DNA of 64,000 nt from Schistosoma haematobium (lineage: Eukaryota > Platyhelminthes > Trematoda > Strigeidida > Schistosomatidae). The notes under the pieces were generated by a model. The model had not been told where the DNA came from. It saw only the letters and a list, made by a program, of their open reading frames with translations, and did not search any database. This document shows, piece after piece, positions 10,949 to 21,044 of this stretch (the stretch's first letter is position 1; each line of letters opens with the position of its first letter). Position numbers and translations under genes: made by a program. The stretch lies in the NCBI RefSeq assembly GCF_000699445.3, contig NC_067197.1, forward strand, positions 10,856,152-10,920,151, in the 5' to 3' direction.

Positions 10949-11356
10949 TTACTTACACCTGTTACTCCTCGTGAAGGAGCATAGGTCGCTCACCAGCATT
11001 CTCCATCCAACCCTGTCCTGGGCAATCCTTTCCAGCTCCTTCCAGTTGTAATTCATCCTTTTCATATCTGCTTCTATTATCCGACGTAATGTGTTCTTTG
11101 GCCTTCCTCTTTTCCGCTTCCCTTCAGGATTCCAAGTTAGAGCTTGCCTCGTGATGCAGTTTGACAATTTGCGTAATGTATGTCCTATCCATTTCCATCG
11201 TCTTTTCCTAATTTCCTCTTCAGCTGGAAGTTGGTTTGTTCTCTCCCACAGAAGGCTATTGCTGATGGTATCCGGCCAGTGGATGTTGAGTATCTTGCGT
11301 AGACAGCTATTTATAAATACTTGTACTTTTTGATTGTAGTTGTTGTAGTTCTCCAA
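10949..11356 (-). pseudogene. RTE C-terminal domain, in a shifted frame
   Basis: The frame continues the RTE protein after the second frameshift: [20 protein letters not shown], then [40 protein letters not shown] and [12 protein letters not shown]. The block W-x-GH-LRK, followed by a basic GKRKRGRP stretch, is characteristic of RTE tails. The Met at 11356 is an accident of the shifted frame, and the true upstream partner is the frame ending at 11311. The missing base lies around 11326-11331, beside a run of five T on the plus strand. Confidence 0.8.
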
Positions 11357-13212
11357 GTTTCAGCTCCATACAGTAGAATTGCCTTGACGTTCGTATTGAA
11401 GATTCTCACTTTGATATTGGTTGAAAGTTGTTTTGAGTTCCATATGTTCTTCAATTGTAGGAATGCGGCCCTTGCTTTGCCAATCCTCACCTTTACGTCT
11501 GCATCTGAACCTCCATGTCTATCGACGATGCTTCCCAGATATGTGAAGGATTCTACATCTTCCAGAGTTTCGCCACCAAGGGTGATTGGATTGCTGTTCT
11601 CCGCTTTGAATTTGAGGACCTTGGTTTTCCCTTTGTGTATGCTGAGGCCTACTGATGCAGAGACTGCTGCTACATTGGCTGTCTTTATCTGAATCTGTTC
11701 ACGTGTACGTGATAGGAGGGCTAGGTCATCTGCGAAGTCCAGATCGTCTAATTGGTTCTGAGCTGTCCATTGTATTCCGTGTTTTCCTTCAGATGTCGAG
11801 GTCTTCATAATCCAGTCGACCACCAGAAGAAAGAGGAAGGGAGAGAGTAAACAGCCTTGTCTGACTCCGGTCCTTACTTGGAATGCATCTGTCAGCTGTC
11901 CTCCATGCACTACTTTGCACTGTAGTCCGTCGTATGAGTTCCGGATAATATTGACAATCTTCTCAGGAACTCCGTAGTGTCGAAGAAGTTTCCATAATGT
12001 CCTCCTATCTACACTGTCGAATGCCTTTTCATAATCAATGAAGTTGATGTATAGTGACAAGTTCCACTCAACTGATTGTTCGACGATGATCCGTAGTGTT
12101 GCAATTTGGTCTGTGCACGACCGATCCTTACGGAATCCAACTTGTTGATCTCGAAGTTGGGCGTCTGCTGCATCCTTCATCCGGTTCAGCAACACCCTGT
12201 TGAAGACTTTCCCTGGTATTGACAGTAGTGTAATGCCTCTGTAGTTTTCACATTTGCTCAGATCTCCTTTCTTTGGAATCTTGATGAGGTGTCCTTCTTT
12301 CCAGTCCATTGGCACTTGTTCCTCCTCCCAAATCTTTTTGAATAGAGGGTAAAGCATGCTTGTGGTTACTTCGACGTCTGATTTCAGTGCTTCAGCTGGT
12401 ATGTTGTCGGGTCCTGCTGCTTTCCCGTTCTTGATTTGTCTGACGGCCATTCTAATTTCTTCCGTCGTTGGTGGGTTGACATCTATAGGAAGATCTGTGT
12501 GTGCTGCTTCGATGTTCGGTGGATTCATTGGAGCCGGCCTATTCAGGAGTTCCTCGAAGTATTCTACCCATCTGTTTCGCTGTTGTTGAATTTCAGTGAT
12601 TGGCTTGCCTTCTTTGTCTTTGACCGGCCTCTCTGGTTTACTGTATTTCCCTGATAGTTTCTTCGTTGTATCGTAGAGCTGTTTCATATTTCCTTCTCTA
12701 GCAGCTTTTTCTGCCGTCGTTGCTAATTCTTCCACGTATTTCTTCCTGTCGGCTCTAATGCTCCTCTTCACTTGCTTGTTTGCTTCTATGTATTCAGCTT
12801 GTGCTTGGACTTTCTCTGCTCGTGTTCGGCTGTTGTTAATTGCTGTCTTCTTGTTCTTCCTTTCTTTGATCTTGTCCAGTGTTTCTATAGAGATCCATTC
12901 CTTATGATGGTGTTTCTTTAGGCCCAGAACCTCTTGACACGTTGAAGTCAATGTTTCTTTGATGCCTTTCCAGTTGTCCTCCATGGTAGTTTCTTCTTCC
13001 TTCAGTAGATCTTGAAAGGCTTGGAATCTGTTGTTGAGAGCTATCTTGAATTCATTGAGTTTGTCAGTATCTCGAAGGAAGGCTGTATTGAACCTTTGTA
13101 TTGCTGTTTGTCCACTTGTCCAGTTCTTTTTTAGCTTCAGTTTTAAATTGGCTACAACTAGGTGGTGATCTGAAGCTACGTCAGCTCCTCTCCTGGTTCT
13201 CACATCTTCCAT
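11311..13212 (-). CDS. RTE reverse transcriptase domain (633 codons)
   Basis: Copies element RNA into DNA at the nicked target. Residues 13-17 are ASDHH, the last (SDH) motif of the preceding endonuclease domain, so the Met used here is inside the natural polyprotein and not a real start. Residues 100-220 form a basic helical linker. RT motifs follow: [17 protein letters not shown] (261-277), [16 protein letters not shown] (326-341), FRKDRSC (360-366), [12 protein letters not shown] (391-402, first catalytic Asp 393), [13 protein letters not shown] (449-461) and FADD (493-496). The catalytic aspartates and the QGC/LSP core are intact. The frame ends early through a single-base shift near 11326-11331. 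Upstream it is separated from the endonuclease frame by one base in a homopolymer. Confidence 0.86.
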   Translation of the reverse strand: MEDVRTRRGADVASDHHLVVANLKLKLKKNWTSGQTAIQRFNTAFLRDTDKLNEFKIALNNRFQAFQDLLKEEETTMEDNWKGIKETLTSTCQEVLGLKKHHHKEWISIETLDKIKERKNKKTAINNSRTRAEKVQAQAEYIEANKQVKRSIRADRKKYVEELATTAEKAAREGNMKQLYDTTKKLSGKYSKPERPVKDKEGKPITEIQQQRNRWVEYFEELLNRPAPMNPPNIEAAHTDLPIDVNPPTTEEIRMAVRQIKNGKAAGPDNIPAEALKSDVEVTTSMLYPLFKKIWEEEQVPMDWKEGHLIKIPKKGDLSKCENYRGITLLSIPGKVFNRVLLNRMKDAADAQLRDQQVGFRKDRSCTDQIATLRIIVEQSVEWNLSLYINFIDYEKAFDSVDRRTLWKLLRHYGVPEKIVNIIRNSYDGLQCKVVHGGQLTDAFQVRTGVRQGCLLSPFLFLLVVDWIMKTSTSEGKHGIQWTAQNQLDDLDFADDLALLSRTREQIQIKTANVAAVSASVGLSIHKGKTKVLKFKAENSNPITLGGETLEDVESFTYLGSIVDRHGGSDADVKVRIGKARAAFLQLKNIWNSKQLSTNIKVRIFNTNVKAILLYGAETWRTTTTTIKKYKYL

Positions 13213-13966
13213 TGTCCTTCGGAATTTTTTTGATGCAAATATGGTCTATCTGGTTCTCTGTAGTGTGGTCCGGTGAGATCCATGTAGCCTTGTGTATACG
13301 TTTGTGTGGAAATATTGTGCCTCCTATGACTAATTTGTTGAATACACACAAATTTGCAAATCTTTCTCCATTTTCGTTCCTCTCTCTCAGTCCATGTCGT
13401 CCCATAATATCTTCATATCCAGTGTTGTCTATTCCGACCTTGGCATTTAGATCTCCCATCAGAATGGTGAGGTCCTTTCTTGAGCATTTCTCTATGATTG
13501 ACTGCAGCCGCTCGTAGAATTGATCTTTAATGTCGTCGTTGCTATCATTGGTGGGTGCATAACATTGGATAATATTCATCAGGATCCCCTCCTTCTTTGT
13601 TTTGAATGATGCTTTGATGATTCTGGATCCGTGGGATTCCCATCCTACAAGTGCATTTCGTGCTACTTTGGACAGCATTAGAGCAACTCCCTGAGTGTGT
13701 GGAGCATTTTCCTCTTCGTGACCGGAGTATGGCAGCATCTCTCCCGTAGCTAGCCTTTTCTGTCCAGCTTGGGTCCAGTGGGTTTCGCTGATTCCCAGTA
13801 CTGCCAAGTTGTATCTCCTCATTTCCGTTGCTATTTGGCTGGTCTTCCCGGTTTCCCACATTGTTCTAACGTTCCATGTACCTATAAAAATTGTTGCTCT
13901 GGTTGTTAGAAGGGGCATCGGCCTCGTGGCTTCCGAAGGAATTCGGCTTTCACCATGAAGCGTCAT
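13181..13966 (-). CDS. RTE apurinic-like endonuclease domain (261 codons)
   Basis: Makes the first-strand nick for target-primed reverse transcription. The start at 13966 follows the leader and fits the usual short N-terminus. APE-type motifs are seen in order: GTWNVRT (Asn 32), ISETHW (Glu 61), QCYAPTND (Tyr 136), MGDLNAK (Asp 172, Asn 174), HKATWISPD (225-233) and QIDHICI (Asp 241, His 242). The last SDH motif is in the overlapping downstream frame at 13212. The run of seven T at 13225-13231 explains the shift; with one base fewer the two frames would be one. After ICIKK the residues to the stop are out of frame. In schistosomes such frames are often auto-annotated as craniofacial development protein 2-like. 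Confidence 0.85.
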   Translation of the reverse strand: MTLHGESRIPSEATRPMPLLTTRATIFIGTWNVRTMWETGKTSQIATEMRRYNLAVLGISETHWTQAGQKRLATGEMLPYSGHEEENAPHTQGVALMLSKVARNALVGWESHGSRIIKASFKTKKEGILMNIIQCYAPTNDSNDDIKDQFYERLQSIIEKCSRKDLTILMGDLNAKVGIDNTGYEDIMGRHGLRERNENGERFANLCVFNKLVIGGTIFPHKRIHKATWISPDHTTENQIDHICIKKIPKDNGRCENQERS

Positions 13967-14160
13967 AATTCTTCTAAATGAAGACCTTCTAACTCTCAGG
14001 GCAGAGTTAAAATGGTTTGAATTATTTTTTCTGGTAAGCGTTTTTTTAGCGAGTTAGTTTTCTACGGGATGGGGACGCTAACCCCATACCCAACCCTCCT
14101 CCTTTACCCGGGCTTGGGACCGGCAGTAACTCTAGAAGAGCTACAGGCGGGATTACCGAC

Positions 14161-14860
14161 CCGTGAGGTTAACTGATATGATTGTTAAAATCTTAGAAAA
14201 GATTATACGGAAGGAGCTGTTTTCGTATCTTGACGAAAACCGGATCCTTTCGTAAATACAGCATGATTTCAGAATTCTTGCCTCCCTAAATTATTAGTGG
14301 CTCGTGAAAGCTGGTGAGCTCTTAAGAACCAAAAGTTACCTGGAGATGTAACCTACATTGACTTCAGCATAGCTTTTGACAAGGTTCCGCACAACCGGCT
14401 GTTATATAGATTAAGAAATGACGGGGTTGGAGGCAATATATTGGTGTGGATAAAAGACTTCTTAGTTGGGCGTCAACAAAGAGTTCGGGTGAACTCAAAG
14501 TTACCTAGCTGGGAAACTGTGCTTAGTGGAGTGTCCTAGGGTACAGTTTTGGGGCCAGTGCTATTCCTCTTGTATGTAAATGACCTTCCTCGTCTCCTAT
14601 CACCATCGGTTTTGCTATATGCTGACGATGTCAAGGTATGGAGAACGATACGATGTAAGGGTGATAGCTTAGAACTGCAAAATGAACTGGAGAAATTACC
14701 TGAATGGTATCAAAACCAGTAGTTGCCGACAAAAACTTCCAGGTGTATTGTGGTGCATATCGGTCATCAAGTTACAGATACATACACGATGAATAACACT
14801 GAGCCACATGTTGTTGAGACACAATGACTTAGGAGTCATCGCTAGCCAAGCAGCTAGCCC
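14161..14860 (+). pseudogene. CR1 reverse transcriptase relic
   Basis: Directly after the RTE target duplication the CR1 reading resumes: LTDMIVKILEKIIRKELFSY, then DFSIAFDK-type residues around 14360 (first catalytic Asp region), RLRNDGVGGNILVWIKDFLV, RQQRVRVNSKLPSWETVLSG, GPVLFLLYVNDLP and YADD (14618-14629). Stops at about 14252 (near ILS), near 14536 and near 14720 show it is dead, although the YADD residues survive. Confidence 0.8.
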
Positions 14861-14889
14861 ATGCTTAAAAAAGACATTGAACTATTGGA

Positions 14890-15307
14890 AAAGGTTTAGA
14901 GAACGGAAACTAAGCTGATTCCCGGAATAGCGAAGCTCCCGTATGATGCTTGACTGGCCAAGCTAAACCTATTCCCGTTGTTTTATCGTAGAATTAGAGG
15001 CGACTTGATTACAGTTTTCAAATTGCTTAGTGCCAAATTTGCACCTGATATGCCCTCATTTTGCTTATCTTATAAAACAGAGAGTTTACGAGGACACTCC
15101 AAAAAAGTTCACAAGCCGAGAACAAATTACTTGCCAGCTGACTTTCAACTTTCCCATCGAATCATCGAATGGAATTCATTACCTCAGTACGTGGTTGAGG
15201 CTCCATTCGTCGACTCTTTCAACAGAAAGCTGGATCAAATGAGAGATAATAATTACCAGAACCAACACAGGCCATCAAACCTCCTGTTTTTTCCAAACCG
15301 AAACTGA
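14890..15307 (+). pseudogene. CR1 C-terminal domain relic
   Basis: The frame at 14978-15307 contains LFYRRIRGDLI-type residues (reading back to about 14960), TVFKLLSAKFAPDM, ESLRGHSKKVHKPRTNYLPA and EWNSLPQYVVEAPFVDSFNR, followed by a decayed tail ending FPNRN and a stop. This is the conserved C-terminal block of schistosome CR1/SR1-type proteins. It marks the 3' end of the element's coding region. Confidence 0.8.
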
Positions 15308-15536
15308 AACTGCCAGGACGTTTTTATTGCACATTGAGCGCTGAGTACTGGCACTGTTCTAAATCTTGGCGTTAACTTTCTACAAATTACTGCGCGATGA
15401 ACGTTGATGAACCGAAATCAATGGTAATGTTAATTAATCTCATTTCACGAATTACCGAATTATTGTTTGCTTCTATGAGATGTCAATGCAGATTTTCTCC
15501 GCTTAAGTCATGAAATAGTACCACTTGTCATATCGT

Positions 15537-15840
15537 AGGACGCGAGGTGACCTTATACTGGCATTTCGTATCTTTAATTATGATTTGGGTGTTTACACGT
15601 CTTGTCTTTTTGCTCCCTTCAGCACTAATAATCTTCGAGGTCATAGCAAGAAGTTTTATAAGCCGCGATCTAATAAACTTTTTCTCATCGAGTAGTCAAT
15701 GATTGGAACGCCTTACCCGAATAAGGGGTATCAGCCCCATCAGTGAATACTTTCAAGGAGAAACTGGACCTTCACTGGAAGGCATTTCGTCAGGATTAAC
15801 ACAGGTTCACCAACCTACTATCCTTATTACTGAAGACTGA
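15537..15840 (+). pseudogene. C-terminal fragment of a second CR1-like element
   Basis: A second, different copy of the CR1 tail begins here: RGDLILAFRIFNYDLGV, then NNLRGHSKKFYKPRSNKL, then a stop and a frameshifted SVNTFKEKLDLH-like end. It lies about 230 bp after the first tail, so two CR1 3' ends are arranged in tandem in the same orientation. It is only a 5'-truncated fragment. Confidence 0.65.
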
Positions 15841-15844
15841 AGGC

Positions 15845-15870
15845 TGAGCAAACTAATATTAGTTTGCTCA
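15845..15870. repeat. Perfect 26-bp palindrome
   Basis: The half TGAGCAAACTAAT is followed directly by its exact reverse complement. It lies just past the second CR1 fragment and could be part of that element's 3' end or a small hairpin. No function can be assigned. Confidence 0.7.
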
Positions 15871-18800
15871 TCGAATTATAAGAGCGCTGTTATATTGATA
15901 TGGTAAATTACGTCAATGTTAAAAGTTGACTGCGTTATATTGAATATTTAAATTAGGCTGTGGGTTTGATAGGTGAATGTAAATTCTCGGTTTCATGAAT
16001 GCATTTGTCGTCATGAATACGCAGACAAGGTGTTATAGTTAGGAGTGTTTGGGTTATATTACGAACTAGGAACACCAGAAATAATGGAATTTAGAGCAAA
16101 TAGAAGCAGGTGGACACAAACGAACGTATGGTATTCAGAATTTTAAACCAGGCAGTTCTCAAGTACAAAGGAATCACTAATTCATACAAACACTACACAA
16201 GAACGAATTGCTTTTATGCCGTACTCAAGTTTGTGTAATGCGACTACTGCTTCTGGTGTCAGGGAATAATTAAACCTCCACACTTTGATAATATAGGAGG
16301 CAACATAACTGATATCATTTACTTATTAGAATAATAACGCTAATTAAAAATGTGTACTTGAGGCACTTTAATAGGCTCTCTTTTTCGGTCACACAACTGG
16401 AATTTATCTCGTAGTGTTTGTTGGTATTAAAATAATCATTTAACCGAAGGTAAGCTGCGATTGATGTTCATATCGCCTAAAACAGCAGTCGTTGTGTTGA
16501 ACTTCTTCAAAAACCTTGCATCGATCAACAAAGGCTACGTCTATGGATATTCTTTGAGCCGTCGGTACACACTAACTTACTAGTGAAATCAATAAGTTCG
16601 TAGGACATAAGCAACCTATTTTTAATCTGTACTTCTTCACAGAGGGGACTGGGTTTTTGTCCAGATATTTTAACAACTCGTTGTGGACAGTGTCTTTTAG
16701 AATTCTGACAAGTACGTTAGTCAATTGTACAGGTAAATTGTTTTCAGAATTGTGCATCAACTATAGTATTGTGGCCCTTTTCCAGTAGCTTTATATTCTA
16801 CAGATAGATTGAAACATATTTTATGGATTTGCGATGAAGAGTGCAAGTTTCTTTAATGTCCTTTGGTATTTCTTAATAGGTCAAAGATACTGAGCTCTAC
16901 AACGATCACAATAATTAGATCACGGATGATATGATTTGTCTGTTTTTGCCAGAAAAGCGTCCAAGAGTACATGTTTAATATAATCGTCTTCCACTAGTGA
17001 TTTTATTGTACCGTTCTACAATGCCGATTTTCTACCAAACCTCTTTATACTTCAATTCTAGTTCAAAACCCAAGTGTTTAAACATTCTGTAGAATCCCCA
17101 ACAAGCTTTTATCCATACTCTCCTTTGGAGTAACGTAGGGCTATGAGATTAGCATTTCTGGCTTCTCAATTAGGGTAATTTGGCTCATTAACTCTTATTA
17201 GCCTGAGTTCTCTCCTTATTCTTCTTCTTTTACGGAGAAAGTTGTGACTCTTTTTGTTTAACCGTGAAGAAGAGCTTCTTGATTAGTGTGTCGTCACCAA
17301 GGTAATCTTTCATTAAAAATTATTCTTACATCACAATTATACTCTAATATAGTCTGGTAAGTTTAAGGTTATTGTTATATTTTAAACACTGAATTGTGTT
17401 GTGAGCCATGTAATCGTGTTAAGCTCTAGATTAGTCTGTTATAGTTGTGTGGGCTTAAATATTTTATCTCTTGATGGCCCGAACGAAGCGTTATTTCGTT
17501 CATCAATAACCACGAATTTTCTCCTCACTTAACACTTAGTGCGACAAAAGTACCTATTAAAATGCTTCAAAAGTGATTTAAGAGACCAAACACTCAATGT
17601 GAGAAATCGTGTAGGCTTTCTTCCTCTGCTTCTGTTATTTTTTGAAGTAACTCTAAGAAAAGTAAAGGTTTGATTTTAATTGACTTATGAATCCAGAATT
17701 GAACATAATATATATTGAAATGCAAAATTTAACTATGGACAGAAAGTTTTTATGCACTCTAATACTCACACCTCAAATGTTTATCCCAGTCGCCATTTTT
17801 GTTTATTCTATTATTTTTCACCTCGTTTTTTCATTAAAACGTTTCATAAGGTGAACCAATCCATCAACATGTGGAAATGTTTGTAGCTGTATTCTCCATT
17901 TTATCACATATAAGTCCTCATCTTGCTTGTCCGAATATATCTAGTACATCTCGAAATTTTTTCCAATGCTTCCACAGTTCACCTCTTCATTATACCAGTT
18001 TCTCAAAAAAAGAATCACGTGAATATATATTGGATGATTAAGGCTTGTATTGGGTGGAGTTTTCTTACTGGTTTACTTCCTTGGACCAAATTATTTGCAC
18101 ACCATTATACTCAAGTTTCTCTAAGTATAAAAGTCAGCTAGAAAACAATTACAATGACGTTTTGGCAGAAGCGCTCCACTTTCGAGTAGTAGGTTACTGG
18201 TCTGAATTCAACCCCACCAACCTTAGTTTGAGCAGCCCTGTAGTATTACTAGTCAGCACGAAAGTGTGTGGTTCAAACGTGAGCACATAGATATGTATTT
18301 GATAAGTGAGTAGAATCAAAGTCTGTCCTATAATATAAAATACATTAGGCTTTATGCATAAATGTTTTCATCACAGTTGCCTGAATTTCGATAATGGGCT
18401 TATAAACGCTTGCTATGAATAAACAGAGACAGCTGACCAAGGCCGGATGTCGTACATTTTTTATATTAATGAATATCGCCAACAAATGACAATCTCCCAT
18501 TATTAACATATTTTGAAATAATTATTACAATTCCTCACTTTTTGTAGAACGCTCAAAGAGCCTTACTGATTTAGATGCAAAATCACACATAAAATCTTAA
18601 AGACTTATTAGTCTTTGAATAGCGCGTGCATTTTTTAGTTTAACAAACTAATCTAAAGCTATTTATCTTCTTAGATGTTATGCTAAGATTTTAACTGAGT
18701 CACGTCAACAAATTTTCGAAATCTGGCAGCGCGTTCGAAGTGATGCACTACTGAAAGGTTTGATTAAATGTTTTTACGGCCAAAACAGATAATAATTGGT

Positions 18801-20640
18801 GTTTTGTGATAATTACCGCAATGCTCACAACGAAAGCTTAGTAGAATTTCTTAAAAAAGTCACGCGGTGGTTAGGTTGGTCGTGTTATGCATCTCACAAT
18901 CAATGTGATTAAAACGTTCCGGAATACACATCACCAGTGTATTTCGTATGTACTATCGCGATCTTAACAATACGTGCTTTGGCCAAATATACGTCAGCTG
19001 TTAACGATATACTGGTCTCCCTTAAAAGCATTCACTTGAAATGTGCCGTCAGATAAAATTCTGGTAGAAACTACAGGATAAATTCAGTAGACAAGTATCA
19101 AAAGAGAACAATTGTGTTGTTTTATAAGCTTTGATACTCATTTACTTACCTCTAATCTGAATAAATTTGGTAAATCCGAATTTATAAGGCTGCACACGTT
19201 AAATGGGTATTCTCAAAATGTCTTGATAAATCGTGATATGCAAAAGTTTGTGGTTTTAAGACACTTTGAATCACATGAGCCCTTATATGATTTTAAGGAT
19301 TCCTCATTTTGGTTGCATTTAAGAGTTAACTCCCTTAAGAGTGACTAAAGAGTTTACTACTTAGGTTAAACTTAACTGTATGTATACTTCCTGTCATTTT
19401 GTGGGCAGTTTGCAACTAAACGTGATCATTATCAGCAACCCACCAATGTATATCGTGTACGCCGTAACATTGTGATATTAACCGTTTAAAATCACAGCGT
19501 TAAGTAAATAATATTTTATGCTGACATACTTTGTTCGGAAAAGGCTACGGTTTCTTACTAGTCAAACAAACTTACTGATGGACCCTATATTGACCGTATT
19601 TGGTCATACACTATAAATTTGATGGTCGTCTCACTGAATTCAAGTATTCCATGTTTAGTTGGCTTTCAGTAGGTTAAAAGTGAACTGTTTACTTTCTAGT
19701 TATACATAAAAATGACTCACTTTCCAGATATCTGATGCTTACTTTTTACCTTGTGTCTCTGGAATTTGTTGATTTGTAAATGCTGCCAGTTACAAGAAAC
19801 GGAAGAAATTAGCTTATAGCTCTTGAGATACTGTTATGATAAAGTAACATAACTCAGTGTGTAATTGTGATTAATTGTGTTTTGTTGAGTTTTTTTGTGT
19901 ATGTTTATGTAGAGTATGTACATTTCCTCCGTGTGTTTTAGTACTGTAGATATTTAAACACAGGAATTTTACTGTTTTTTATTTATTATTTACAAATTGA
20001 ATTCATTGAAATGTTCACAATGGGGTGTTGTGTAAATTAAATAAACTAACAGGTAATTACTGAGTTACAGGATTCCTTTTCTGATTTTCTATCTTTTCAT
20101 TTGATTCAACATCTGTCAGTTTTGTCGTTTTTTGAACTATTTTTCAATGTTAAATAAAAAAGGCCACACATATTACAGCCTAGTTAGCTAAATTATGCTA
20201 AATCTCCATAGTTTTTATGATGTAGATAATAATGATATTTAAAAAAAAATTAATATCACAGTCTGTTTTTGTAAGTGGGTCATAACATCTGCTCAGCGGA
20301 ACCTATGGTCGTAACCCCGTATGAGTACATGCATAAATAGGCACGATCTATGCTAGACAATTAATATTCATACCTTAAGATTTTTTAAATTGCCTTTTTT
20401 AAGCTAGATGACTTATTCACAAGGCTTTTATTGTCTTTCTAGACAACATCATCAGTACAAACTTCAAGAGTTACTAATGGCTGATAAAATCATTACGATA
20501 ATTTGAGTGGTGATTTTCGCATAGAACTGATTCTCGAACCACAATGAAATGGACTTTATTTGATAGATCTACTAGAAAACTGGCTTGATATTTTATTAAT
20601 AAGCAATTAAAGCTGACATTTACATACTTACACGGTTATT
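15871..20640. other. AT-rich DNA, no gene recognised
   Basis: Short open frames (such as 16572-16760 minus, 17923-18290 plus and 19112-19348 plus) have no family resemblance. A hairpin with a CTGATGA motif on the minus strand lies at 20431-20455. The missing 5' exons of the Rabin8-like gene could be here, but none was recognised. Confidence 0.4.
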
Positions 20641-20656
20641 AAAGTCAACATGACTC

Positions 20657-21040
20657 TTGTCAGGTGTTATTTTATCAAATACTAACCATCACCTTCACTT
20701 TTGTCTTTCTCCTTGTATATCTTTTGGTAGAAAGAGACGTAATTACATTAAAACCCATGAACGCAAGCAAAAGTATAAAAGTTCTATAGTGCCTTACCTA
20801 GCAAATATACTCTGTGACGAACAGGTTGTTAGAGTTAACCTAGTCAATAACCTGCATTCTTTACATGTCTTTAACTTGGAAAGTTGTACAGTTTTTCAGA
20901 TTTTTTCAAACCTTTTTTCCTTTCTCTTTGTTTTTGTTTTTCCGTAAAAGAAACTTGTTGAAATACTTTGTGCTGAGAATTCTATATTGTACCAAAATAT
21001 AATATTAAATAAAGCCAATAATAATAATAAATAAATTACC
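20657..21040 (+). pseudogene. Possible 3' end of a non-LTR retrotransposon
   Basis: The open frame to 20947 contains RRNYIKTHERKQKYKSSIVP followed by YLANILCDEQVVRVNLVNNL. This resembles the C-terminus of some jockey/CR1-group proteins. About 70 bp after the stop come AATAAA and an AAT-type microsatellite tail (21019-21035), as at the 3' end of a LINE. No RT or endonuclease motif is present. Resemblance is by eye only, so an exon of a host gene cannot be excluded. Confidence 0.35.
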
Positions 21041-21044
21041 AGGC

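Larger units (their letters stand above)
10937..14148 (-). mobile_element. Nearly complete RTE-like (SR2-type) non-LTR retrotransposon inserted in CR1
   Basis: Seen: the 12-mer GGGATTACCGAC flanks the element at 10925-10936 and 14149-14160. On the minus strand the element starts with a GC-richer leader (14148 to about 13970) and encodes endonuclease, then RT, then a C-terminal tail. It ends in a short TAAG-type tetramer repeat (10937-10952), typical of RTE elements. At 3212 bp it is close to the family's full length. Two single-base frameshifts, one in a run of seven T at 13225-13231 and one near 11326-11331, break the polyprotein. The frame otherwise has no stops, so the copy is young or the frameshifts are sequencing errors in homopolymers. 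Confidence 0.87.
4950..15305 (+). mobile_element. Old CR1-like (SR1-type) non-LTR retrotransposon split by three insertions
   Basis: Six coding relics on the plus strand occur in the order expected of one CR1 element: ORF1-like (4960-5757), endonuclease N part (8826-9173), endonuclease C part (9886-10361), linker (10439-10936), RT with YADD (14161-14860) and the C-terminal domain (14890-15307). They are separated by a non-autonomous LTR element, an unidentified insert and an RTE element. For two of the insertions a target duplication is visible, and the CR1 frame continues across both sites when the insert and one duplicate are ignored. The 5' limit is approximate because ORF1 is too decayed upstream of about 4950. 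Confidence 0.8.

Noticed and set aside
11321..13517. Plus-strand frames of 70-138 codons antisense to the RTE element
   Set aside because: They are shadows of the strongly conserved minus-strand endonuclease and RT frames.
19112..19348. 78-codon plus-strand frame as a gene
   Set aside because: No domain, no clear splice context, and composition like the surrounding AT-rich DNA.
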